Assembly (NCBI RefSeq): GCF_044923475.1
Contig: NZ_CP137338.1
Coordinates: 1,612,001 to 1,676,000 of the forward strand
Origin: JAAURS01 sp044923475
GTDB taxonomy: Bacteria; Cyanobacteriota; Cyanobacteriia; Thermosynechococcales; Thermosynechococcaceae
Length of the DNA: 64,000 bases
Reading direction: 5' to 3'
Below, one piece after another: positions 1-7,283 of this stretch. Position 1 is the stretch's first letter, and each line of letters begins with the position of its first letter. Both the position numbers and the translations under genes were made by a program. The notes under the pieces are model-generated. The model saw only the letters and a list, made by a program, of their open reading frames with translations, did no database searches and had not been told where the DNA came from.

Positions 1-509
1 CTGCCGAGACTTTTGTAAGCATTGGGCAACGTGTAGCCAAAGCGGGTGGCAAGGGCGATCGCCTTTTCATCTGCAGCCGTGGCGTGCTCTAGGGCATTCT
101 GCGAATTGTTGCGCTGGTAGAGCCGCCAGCCTGAAAATCCGCACAGTCCCATGGCTAAAAGCAGCAAGAGGCCATCCTGCACCCACAGCTCGCCCACCGC
201 ACCGCCCAGACCGATGGCCAAGGCGGCCATTTCCCAACCGTCTCTGGGGATCGTGTCGTTCTGGATGCGGGCGACCTCGTGCCAAAACAGCAAATTGCGC
301 TGATCTTTGGCGAGTTGATCCCAGCGGGCTAGATTGATCTGCACCTCGACTTGATCTTTGCCAATTTCTTCGCAAGTAATCAGGGGCGGATTGCTGGCCA
401 TATTGGCTTCTACCGTCACCCAACTTTGCAACTCCGGCGGCAAGAGCGTTCTCAGCCGACGCAGCTCGCTCATTTCGGCCCGTGCATTAGACGTTGCAAA
501 GGATGACAT
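1..509 (-). CDS. DUF3318 membrane protein (partial, 3' end outside window)
   Basis: Reading the minus strand from the ATG at 509 gives an uninterrupted frame to the window edge (169 codons). The protein opens MSSFATSNARAEMSELRRLR, contains FWHEVARIQNDTIP near residue 80 and has two adjacent hydrophobic stretches between about residues 95 and 135 (GLGGAVGELWVQDGLLLLLAMG). This matches the cyanobacterial DUF3318 family as I know it; its function is unknown. The C-terminus is cut by the window. No close neighbour on the same strand. Confidence 0.8.
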   Translation of the reverse strand, partial: MSSFATSNARAEMSELRRLRTLLPPELQSWVTVEANMASNPPLITCEEIGKDQVEVQINLARWDQLAKDQRNLLFWHEVARIQNDTIPRDGWEMAALAIGLGGAVGELWVQDGLLLLLAMGLCGFSGWRLYQRNNSQNALEHATAADEKAIALATRFGYTLPNAYKSLG

Positions 510-665
510 ACCTGTGGTCCACCAATTTTGACGAAAGCGTTCAATTACTATTATATGGAGTATAGCGGCCTACCCCCCTCTCCTTCCACCGCTTTGCGAT
601 ACATTACCGTCCTTCCGATAGGGTGGATTCCCGATCCTGGGCGAACGTTTGGTTGAGGTCACAAC

Positions 666-1475
666 ATGGCAGCGCAATGGCAGGGATTGCTTCAAAATTT
701 GGGAACCTGGACGGGGTCTTTTACAAAACTGTCGCCAGCAGGTGTTTGGCTCCAGGATACGCCTAGCGAAGTCGTGCTCCGGCTTTCGGAAGACGGGCAA
801 ACGGTGTTTTTTACGCTCCAGCGCGAAGCATCCCCAGAGGTTGCGCTGCAATTCAATTATCCCGGACCCGGACTTCAGGTTCCTTTTTTTGAGAATGGGT
901 GCTTTTCTCAAGGTTCTCTTCAGCACGCGCCCCAGGTGCGCTTTGGGGCGGAGTTTGCGCTGATCGAGGGCGATCGCCGTTTGCGCCTGGTCCAGCTCTT
1001 TGAGGCGGGTGCGGTCCTCACCGACCTCACTCTCATCCGCGAATGTCGTGCGGGGAACGAGGCGGAGTCTCCCCCGCTAACGGCGGATGCGTTGGTTGGG
1101 GTTTGGGAAGGGGAAGCGGTCACGCTCTATGCCGATAATCGATCGCCCAATGTGATTCAAACTCATCTTGCGGTGGAGCGGGAGGGCGATCGCCTCACCC
1201 AAGCTCTCCAGTTTGGCAGCCATAGGATTCAGTCCTCAGCTCGGATCGATGGGAATTGCCTGCACTTTAACGAAGGCGCTCAGCCGATGCAGCTTTTGTG
1301 TTTGCCAGGGGGTGCCTCGGCATTATTTCCCCAGCAGATTCAGCCGCGAACGCCGTTTGCGATCGAGGCGGGGTGGTTGGTGGAGCCGAGGTTGAGGAAG
1401 CGGATGGTGCGGAGTTATGGCGATCGGGGAGAATGGGTCAGCATTACGCTGGTGACGGAGCGTAAAATAGATTAG
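666..1475 (+). CDS. DUF3598 family lipocalin-like protein
   Basis: Conserved cyanobacterial protein of 269 residues. The N-terminal half (MAAQWQGLLQNLGTWTGSF, then FTLQREASPEVALQFNYPGP) and a C-terminal half with repeated short beta-strand patterns (ADALVGVWEGEAVTLYADN, RMVRSYGDRGEWVSITLV) fit the DUF3598 family, thought to form a fatty-acid-binding-protein-like or lipocalin-like beta barrel. No signal peptide or membrane segment is visible. Ligand and role are unknown. It stands alone, divergent from the DUF3318 gene. The ATG at 666 is favoured because the family begins a few residues before the GxWxG-like motif. Confidence 0.7.
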   Translation: MAAQWQGLLQNLGTWTGSFTKLSPAGVWLQDTPSEVVLRLSEDGQTVFFTLQREASPEVALQFNYPGPGLQVPFFENGCFSQGSLQHAPQVRFGAEFALIEGDRRLRLVQLFEAGAVLTDLTLIRECRAGNEAESPPLTADALVGVWEGEAVTLYADNRSPNVIQTHLAVEREGDRLTQALQFGSHRIQSSARIDGNCLHFNEGAQPMQLLCLPGGASALFPQQIQPRTPFAIEAGWLVEPRLRKRMVRSYGDRGEWVSITLVTERKID

Positions 1476-1515
1476 GGATAATCGAAGCACTGTAATTTGC
1501 CCCTCAAAGCGCACC

Positions 1516-1926
1516 ATGGTACAAATCACCATTGAAGTTTCAGACGAACTAGCTCAGCGGTTAGAGCCTTTTCAAGATCGGCTTTCTCAACTTTTTACAC
1601 GTCTGATTTCGGCTACGTTGCCAGGGATGACAGCTTCTGAATTAGGGCTTCCGGTTGCTGCGGTTGAGCCACCTCCCACCTATCAGGAAGTTTTAGATTT
1701 TTTGGTGAGCCAACCTACTTCAGAGCAAATTCTGGGTTACAAAGTATCGGAATCCGCTCAGTTGCGACTCCAAACTCTGCTTGAGAAAAATCGCGAGGCA
1801 GCGCTCAGTGCCTCAGAGACTTCGGAGCTAGACCTTTACGAACAGTTAGATTCTCTGATGGCCATGCTCAAAATCAGAGCCTATGCTTCAACCTATCCGA
1901 AACAAGATAGATTGCCTTCGGTATGA
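1516..1926 (+). CDS. Unknown protein paired with HNH nuclease
   Basis: Protein of 136 residues that I do not recognise by family. It starts MVQITIEVSDELAQRLEPFQ, a strand-helix pattern reminiscent of ribbon-helix-helix or antitoxin N-termini, then has an amphipathic helical remainder with many Glu, Gln and Leu residues. Its stop overlaps the start of the HNH nuclease by four bases (ATGA at 1923-1926), so the two are almost certainly translationally coupled. The pairing suggests a partner or regulator of the nuclease, as in toxin-antitoxin layouts, but no function is shown. Confidence 0.6.
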   Translation: MVQITIEVSDELAQRLEPFQDRLSQLFTRLISATLPGMTASELGLPVAAVEPPPTYQEVLDFLVSQPTSEQILGYKVSESAQLRLQTLLEKNREAALSASETSELDLYEQLDSLMAMLKIRAYASTYPKQDRLPSV

Positions 1927-2357
1927 GTGTTTATGTGTCTGCTGCACTACGGCAGCAGGTTATTGACCGAGCGCAAAGCTATTGCGAATACTGTCTTTTG
2001 CCTGAAGCCTTTTCGATCTATCATCACGAAGTCGATCATCTCATTGCGCTCAAACATGGTGGTCAGACTGCCAGCGATAACTTAGTTCTAGCCTGCCTTC
2101 CCTGTAATCGCCACAAAGGTTCAGATCTCACCAGCATCGATCCGGTGAGTGGAAAAGTTACCCTCCTTTTTAACCCTCGCATCCAATTATGGAGCGAGCA
2201 TTTTCAGCTTCAAGAAGGCTATATTTTGGGTCTGTCAGCAACTGGACGAACCACTGTTTTTCTGCTGCGATTTAACGATTCAACTCGAATCCAAGTCAGA
2301 CAAAATCTTATTGCTTATGGGCTATATCCAAATTCATCTGACGCTTCTCTAATTTAG
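1923..2357 (+). CDS. HNH endonuclease
   Basis: Small HNH nuclease of 144 residues. Visible motif parts are the first zinc pair C21xxC24, the catalytic HEVDH at residues 35-39, LKHGG, the Asn-Leu pair in SDNLVLACL, and the second zinc pair C58xxC61 followed by KG. This is the McrA-like zinc-binding HNH arrangement. The C-terminal 75 residues carry no motif I recognise. Enzymes of this fold cut DNA through one metal ion; the target here is unknown. It overlaps the preceding gene by ATGA, and no intron or transposon is apparent around it. Confidence 0.8.
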   Translation: MSVYVSAALRQQVIDRAQSYCEYCLLPEAFSIYHHEVDHLIALKHGGQTASDNLVLACLPCNRHKGSDLTSIDPVSGKVTLLFNPRIQLWSEHFQLQEGYILGLSATGRTTVFLLRFNDSTRIQVRQNLIAYGLYPNSSDASLI

Positions 2358-2458
2358 GTCGGTTAAATTTCTATAAAGCTGAACATCGCTCGGTTCCGAC
2401 TTGCTACCCGATCGCAAGTCAACCTAAACTAACTGTGCACCGATTGCAGAGGCTTATC

Positions 2459-3316
2459 GTGGAGACAACGAGCGAAAGCAAGATTCCCAAACTTCTGGAA
2501 ACCTACGAAGCCGATCTGCTGGCAGCGTGGAGCCAGCAGTTAGCTGCTACCAACCCTCGGAAAGGGTCGCTCGAAGCAGCCGAACTGCAAGAGGAATGTC
2601 GGGAGTTCCTCAAGTTACTGCGCAGGGCAGTTCAGCGGGGGAATATGACCGATATTCAGACAGCAGAGTGGCAAGAGGTGCGGGGACTGTTGGCGAGCGT
2701 TTCTAGAACGCGATCGCAAAGGGGGTTCACCCCTTCCGAGACCGCTCACTTTGTCTTTTCGTTCAAACAACCCTTATTTGATCGTTTGCAACAGGACTTG
2801 CAAGACCCTGCCGAACTGGGTCGAGAGATTTGGCAAGCGACGACTTTACTCGACGGACTGGGCTTGCTCACGGTAGAAGCCTACCAGAAGGCGCGCGAAG
2901 AAGTCATCGCGCGGCAGCAGGAAGAGCTGATGGAACTGTCTACCCCTGTGGTCAAGCTGTGGGAGGGCATTCTGGCATTGCCCATCATTGGCACCTTGGA
3001 TAGCGCCCGCACGCAAGTGGTGATGGAGTCTTTATTGCAGAAGATCGTCGAAACCGGGTCGGAAGTTGCCATTATCGATATTACGGGGGTGCCTACGGTC
3101 GATACCCTCACCGCTCAACACCTTCTCAAAACGGTCACTGCCGCGCGGCTCATGGGCGCGGATTGTTTTATCAGCGGCATTCGCCCGCAAATTGCGCAGA
3201 CCATCGTCTATCTGGGTATCGATTTGACGAACGTGATTACTAAAGCAACGCTTGCCGATGCCTTCATGTTGGCGCTCAAGCGCGTGGGAACGACCATCGC
3301 TCGCACCCAACCTTAA
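2459..3316 (+). CDS. rsbR: RsbR-like stressosome scaffold/sensor (RsbRD_N + STAS)
   Basis: Stressosome scaffold subunit. The N-terminal helical domain carries WQEVRGLLASVSRTRSQRGF and TPSETAHFVFSFK, the signature of the RsbRD_N family. The C-terminal 115 residues are a STAS domain with IIDITGVPTVDT and IRPQIAQTIVYLGIDL. The threonines in ITG and AQT match the two positions phosphorylated by RsbT in Bacillus RsbR. I chose the GTG at 2459 because AGAGG at 2448-2452 lies six bases upstream; an in-frame GTG at 2435 lacks a ribosome site. It is the first gene of a six-gene operon, 19 bases before rsbS. Signal sensed by the N-terminal domain: unknown. Confidence 0.85.
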   Translation: METTSESKIPKLLETYEADLLAAWSQQLAATNPRKGSLEAAELQEECREFLKLLRRAVQRGNMTDIQTAEWQEVRGLLASVSRTRSQRGFTPSETAHFVFSFKQPLFDRLQQDLQDPAELGREIWQATTLLDGLGLLTVEAYQKAREEVIARQQEELMELSTPVVKLWEGILALPIIGTLDSARTQVVMESLLQKIVETGSEVAIIDITGVPTVDTLTAQHLLKTVTAARLMGADCFISGIRPQIAQTIVYLGIDLTNVITKATLADAFMLALKRVGTTIARTQP

Positions 3317-3335
3317 ATACCGATCGGAGGAACGG

Positions 3336-3752
3336 ATGGAACGCATTCCCATACTGCACATGGGCGAATTCTTGCTCGTCACCATCCAGGTGGATATGCA
3401 CGATCGCCTGGCGATGACGCTCCAAGAGGATCTAACCGATCGCATCGTCCAAAGTCGCGCGCGCGGGGTTCTGATCGATATTTCTGCCTTGGAGATCGTG
3501 GATTCCTTCATCGGCAGAATTCTAGGCAACATTGCCAAAATGTCGCGGGTGCTGGATGCCGAAACGGTTATCGTCGGAATGCAGCCGGCGGTTGCCATCA
3601 CGTTGGTGGAATTGGGGCTATCGCTTGCGGAGGTTCGCACGGCCTTAAACGTAGAAAAGGGCATGGCACAGTTGCGATCGTCCTTGGGTGCTGAGATTCA
3701 GGCCCCGGTCGCTGCGAGTCGAGGGGATGCGGACGATCGTGCAGAAGCCTGA
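3336..3752 (+). CDS. rsbS: RsbS-like STAS antagonist
   Basis: Single-domain STAS protein of 138 residues, the stressosome core subunit that holds the RsbT kinase. It carries LIDISALEIVDSF and MQPAVAITLVELGL, closely matching Bacillus RsbS; the serine in VDSF (S57) corresponds to the serine phosphorylated by RsbT on release. The ATG at 3336 follows GGAGG at 3326-3330, whereas a longer frame from 3252 would overlap rsbR and lacks homology. The end overlaps rsbT by 26 bases. Confidence 0.88.
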   Translation: MERIPILHMGEFLLVTIQVDMHDRLAMTLQEDLTDRIVQSRARGVLIDISALEIVDSFIGRILGNIAKMSRVLDAETVIVGMQPAVAITLVELGLSLAEVRTALNVEKGMAQLRSSLGAEIQAPVAASRGDADDRAEA

Positions 3753-4137
3753 AATGCTCCAGATTCGATCTTCTGTGGATGTGGTGCTGGTTCGCCAAGC
3801 CGCGCGCAAGCTTGCGGTGGAGATCGGCTTTGGCTTGGTCGATCAAACTAAAATAGTGACAGCCGCCAGCGAATTAGCCCGCAATACCCTAGATTATGGC
3901 GGTGGCGGCAGCGTCGAGCTAGAAGTATTGCAAGAAGCAGGACGAACGGGACTCCGGCTCGTCTTTGAAGATCGGGGTCCGGGCATTCCCGATCTCGAGC
4001 TAGCACTCAAAGATGGATTTACGACGGGCAGCGGCTTGGGGATGGGTCTGGGCGGCGCGAAACGACTCGCGAGCGAATTTGCAATTGAGTCGATAGTGGG
4101 AGAGGGGACGCGGGTGACCATCGTACGATGGAAATAA
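3727..4137 (+). CDS. rsbT: RsbT-like serine/threonine kinase (switch protein)
   Basis: GHKL-fold serine/threonine kinase of 136 residues. VRQAARKLAVEIGFGLVDQ, TAASELARNTLDYGG (N box), DRGPGIPDLE (G1) and GSGLGMGLGGAKRL (G2) are the RsbT signature. In known stressosomes it phosphorylates RsbR and RsbS and then leaves to activate a downstream partner. The start at 3727 aligns with the short N-terminus of RsbT proteins; ATG 3754 is an alternative. It overlaps rsbS, and only one base separates its stop from the next gene, which argues for coupled translation. Confidence 0.88.
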   Translation: MRTIVQKPEMLQIRSSVDVVLVRQAARKLAVEIGFGLVDQTKIVTAASELARNTLDYGGGGSVELEVLQEAGRTGLRLVFEDRGPGIPDLELALKDGFTTGSGLGMGLGGAKRLASEFAIESIVGEGTRVTIVRWK

Positions 4138-4138
4138 C

Positions 4139-5146
4139 ATGAGCGAATCGATTTCCATTGCCATTACAGAACAAAGCCAGACGGGGGAAGCCAGACGGGC
4201 GGCTTTGGCTTTGGCAGACCGTCTCGGGTTTCAAGAAACAGAACGGGGCAAAATTGGCATTGTGGTCATGGAGGTGGCCAACAATTTGCTGTATCACGCT
4301 CGCGGTGGAGTCATATTGTTGCGGGCGATCGAGCAGGAGTCAACCCTCGGTATCGAAATCTTATCTCTCGACCGAGGACCGGGGATGGTCGATGTCGCTG
4401 AGTGCCTGCGAGATGGGTTTTCCAGCGCTGGAACGTCGGGTAACGGGCTGGGTGCCATTCGTCGCCTTTCCGCTGTTTTCGAACTTTATTCTTGTGCGGG
4501 CAAGGGGACGGCACTTCTCGCCCAAGCCTGGTCCAAACCCCCGTCCGCTCGACCGGAAACGAGCTTAGAAATTGGAGTGGTGTGTTTGCCCAAGCAAGGG
4601 GAGACGGTTTCGGGCGATGCCTGGGCCTATCGAGCCAGCGCGAACCGCAGCTTATTTCTGGTGGCAGATGGTTTAGGTCACGGGCCCGCTGCTGCGATCG
4701 CGTCGTCAGAAGCCGTGAGGATTTTTCAGGAGCACTCTCATCGATCGCCTGCGGAGATCGTCGCAGTGGCTCATGGCGCCTTGCGCAGCACGCGCGGAGC
4801 GGCACTTGCCATTACTGAAATTGACTTCGAGCGATCGTCCGTTCGCTTTGCGGGCGTTGGCAATATTGCAGGCAGTATCTGGTCCCCAACCGGGCATCGC
4901 AACCTGGTCTCTCACAACGGCACCGTCGGCCATGAAGTGCGCAAAATTCAAGAGTTTACCTATCCTTGGTACGGCAACGAACTCTCAATCGTGCATTCCG
5001 ATGGCTTAAGCGCTCACTGGCGGCTCGATCGCTATCCCGGCTTGAGCCTCAAACATCCCAGCCTCATTGCTGGCGTGCTGTACCGAGATTTTAGCCGGGA
5101 ACGCGATGATGCGACGGTATTGGTGGTTAAGGGGGCAGTCCGATGA
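4139..5146 (+). CDS. RsbT-like ATPase fused to RsbX/SpoIIE-type phosphatase
   Basis: Two-domain protein of 335 residues. Residues about 1-135 are a second GHKL module (VVMEVANNLLYHARGG, DRGPGMVDVAE, SGNGLGAIRRLS). Residues about 145-335 are a PP2C/SpoIIE-type phosphatase with VSGDAWAY, LFLVADGLGHGPAAA and, near the end, SIVHSDGL and RERDDATVLVV, which supply the metal-binding aspartates. RsbX of Bacillus resets RsbR and RsbS by dephosphorylation; the same role is inferred here. Fusion to an RsbT-like module could give an anti-sigma-type or kinase activity. Its stop overlaps the next gene by ATGA at 5143-5146. Confidence 0.82.
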   Translation: MSESISIAITEQSQTGEARRAALALADRLGFQETERGKIGIVVMEVANNLLYHARGGVILLRAIEQESTLGIEILSLDRGPGMVDVAECLRDGFSSAGTSGNGLGAIRRLSAVFELYSCAGKGTALLAQAWSKPPSARPETSLEIGVVCLPKQGETVSGDAWAYRASANRSLFLVADGLGHGPAAAIASSEAVRIFQEHSHRSPAEIVAVAHGALRSTRGAALAITEIDFERSSVRFAGVGNIAGSIWSPTGHRNLVSHNGTVGHEVRKIQEFTYPWYGNELSIVHSDGLSAHWRLDRYPGLSLKHPSLIAGVLYRDFSRERDDATVLVVKGAVR

Positions 5147-7272
5147 CGATGCTGTTTGCGCTCGAGATTCACTACGAGCAGGATGTGGTGCAGGCTCGGC
5201 AGCGGACGCGCGAACTGGCCGAGCAATTGGGATTTGACACCCAAGATCGGGCGCGACTGGCAACTGCCGTTTCAGAAATTGCCCGCAATGCTTTTCAGTA
5301 TGCCGAGGGAGGATCGGTTGAATTTTACGTGGAGGGGGACCCGCACATCTTTCAAATTCGAGTTCGCGATCGAGGTAAGGGTATTCCGCATCTCAGCGAT
5401 GTTTTAGCGGGGCGATACATTTCCCCAACGGGAATTGGAATGGGCATTGTGGGTACGCGTCGGTTGATGGATGTGTTTGAGATCGAATCGCTGCCGGGGA
5501 AGGGAACGACGATTTTGCTCGGCAAAGCCTTGCCGATGCAGGCGCTGACCCTGACCGACGCGCAATTGCAGCAGATTCGAGAGGCGGTAATGGAGCGATC
5601 GCCGCAGAATCCTTACGAAGAAATTCAGCGACAGAACCAGGAACTGCTGCAAGCCATGGCAGAACTGCGCAAGCGCGAGGAAGAACTCAACCAACTCAAC
5701 CGAGAATTAGAAGATACCAATCGAGGCGTGGTGGCGCTGTATGCCGAACTGGATGAAAAAGCAAACTCTTTGCAAAAAGCAAACGAGTTAAAAACCCGTT
5801 TTTTCTCTCACATGAGTCACGAGTTTCGCACGCCGTTGAACTCCATTCTGTCGCTTTCGCGGATGCTGCTGGCCCGCATGGATGGGGACTTGACCCCAGA
5901 GCAGGAAAAGCAGATAACGTTTATTCAAAAGGCAGCGGACGGATTATCCGAGCTGGTCAACGATTTGCTCGATCTAGCGAAGGTAGAAGCTGGAAAAATT
6001 GAGGTGCGCCCCAGTTCCTTTACAATCGGCGACTTGTTTGGCACGTTGCGAGGAATGTTGCGCCCGCTCATCGCCCAAGACTCAACCGTAGCCCTGATTT
6101 TTGAAGAATCCGATCGAATTCCTCCCCTCTACAGCGATGAAAGCAAAGTGACTCAGATTCTCAGAAATTTTATCTCAAACGCCTTAAAATTCACCGAGCG
6201 AGGAGAAGTGCGCGTTAAGGCCGCGCAAATCGACGGTAGCGTTACCTTCTCCGTATCTGACACGGGTATCGGTATCGCACCGGAAGACCTAGAACGCATT
6301 TTTGAAGATTTCGTGCAGCTCGAGTCGCACGTCCAAAGGCGGTTGAAGGGCACGGGCTTGGGGTTGCCTCTATCGCGCAAGTTAGCCGAACTGCTCGGCG
6401 GGATGATTTGCGTTGAAAGTACGCTGGGGAAAGGTTCTACCTTTTCGCTCTCTCTTCCGACGAGCTACCCCAAAGCGATCGATACTCCGCACTTGCAGCC
6501 CCCACTTCTACCGCTCAAACCCGCCGACCTGACCGTTTTAGCGATCGGGTCGCATGCCGAAACGCTGTTGGGCGGCCCGCATCTGCAAGCGTCGAGGTAT
6601 GAATGGATTTCCGTTCGAACGCTAGAACGGGCAAGGCAAGTCTTGCAGCAACTTCGGCCTGCGGTTATCGTTCTCGATGTTCTCCTCGAATCGCAAGGGG
6701 TTGGGGAATTTTTGCAAGAACTCGAAGCAGAAGCGGCAACTCGCACGATACCCGTGTTGGTTGTTACTTCCCCGGAGGACGAACACCGGGCATTGGGCTT
6801 GGGAGCCAGGGTCGTCTTAATTAAGCCTATTGATGGATTGACTTTGCTAAGTGAAATCAATAGTGTGATTAGTCGTGGTACGACTCAAAGAGTCTTGCTG
6901 ATCGACGACGATGCTGCATCTCGATACGTTATGAAACAGTGGTTGGCAGGCGTACCTGTAGAAATCTTAGAAGCTAAAAGCGGGCGGGAGGGGTTGGCGA
7001 TCGCCCAGCGCGAGCAACTCACCGCGATCGTTCTCGATTTGCAAATGCCCGAGATGAGTGGATTTGAGGTTCTCGACCGACTGAAGCGCGACCCCATCAC
7101 CCAATCCATTCCCACGATCGTTCGCTCTTCGACGCAATTAGAGCCCGAAACGCAAAGCAGCCTTGCAAAACAGAGTATTGCAATTCTTTCAAAAGAAACG
7201 ACGTCCCAAACTACCGCAATCGCTCAATTCCGAAATGCACTCATCAAAGGCGGACTCGTTTTCAAAGTTTAG
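5143..7272 (+). CDS. Hybrid histidine kinase with RsbT-like N-terminus and two receivers
   Basis: Soluble 709-residue kinase with no membrane segment. Order: a third RsbT-like GHKL module (about 1-135: AVSEIARNAFQYAEGG, DRGKGIPHLSDV, TGIGMGIVGTRRL), a coiled coil (about 160-225), HisKA with phospho-acceptor His226 in HMSHEFRTPLNS, a HATPase domain (VTQILRNFISNALKFTERGE, SDTGIGIAPEDL, GTGLGLPLSRKL), a degenerate receiver (about 460-580, keeping VIVLDVL but lacking the N-terminal acidic pair) and a standard receiver (about 582-709; LLIDDDAAS, IVLDLQMPEMSG). RsbT-binding partners in non-sigma stressosomes often include two-component proteins; this is the likely output. Confidence 0.85.
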   Translation: MTMLFALEIHYEQDVVQARQRTRELAEQLGFDTQDRARLATAVSEIARNAFQYAEGGSVEFYVEGDPHIFQIRVRDRGKGIPHLSDVLAGRYISPTGIGMGIVGTRRLMDVFEIESLPGKGTTILLGKALPMQALTLTDAQLQQIREAVMERSPQNPYEEIQRQNQELLQAMAELRKREEELNQLNRELEDTNRGVVALYAELDEKANSLQKANELKTRFFSHMSHEFRTPLNSILSLSRMLLARMDGDLTPEQEKQITFIQKAADGLSELVNDLLDLAKVEAGKIEVRPSSFTIGDLFGTLRGMLRPLIAQDSTVALIFEESDRIPPLYSDESKVTQILRNFISNALKFTERGEVRVKAAQIDGSVTFSVSDTGIGIAPEDLERIFEDFVQLESHVQRRLKGTGLGLPLSRKLAELLGGMICVESTLGKGSTFSLSLPTSYPKAIDTPHLQPPLLPLKPADLTVLAIGSHAETLLGGPHLQASRYEWISVRTLERARQVLQQLRPAVIVLDVLLESQGVGEFLQELEAEAATRTIPVLVVTSPEDEHRALGLGARVVLIKPIDGLTLLSEINSVISRGTTQRVLLIDDDAASRYVMKQWLAGVPVEILEAKSGREGLAIAQREQLTAIVLDLQMPEMSGFEVLDRLKRDPITQSIPTIVRSSTQLEPETQSSLAKQSIAILSKETTSQTTAIAQFRNALIKGGLVFKV

Positions 7273-7283
7273 AGGAAACCACC

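Noticed and set aside
67..423. Open frame of 118 codons on the minus strand
   Set aside because: It lies inside the DUF3318 gene in another frame and has a low-complexity Arg/Ser/Gly-rich product typical of shadow frames.
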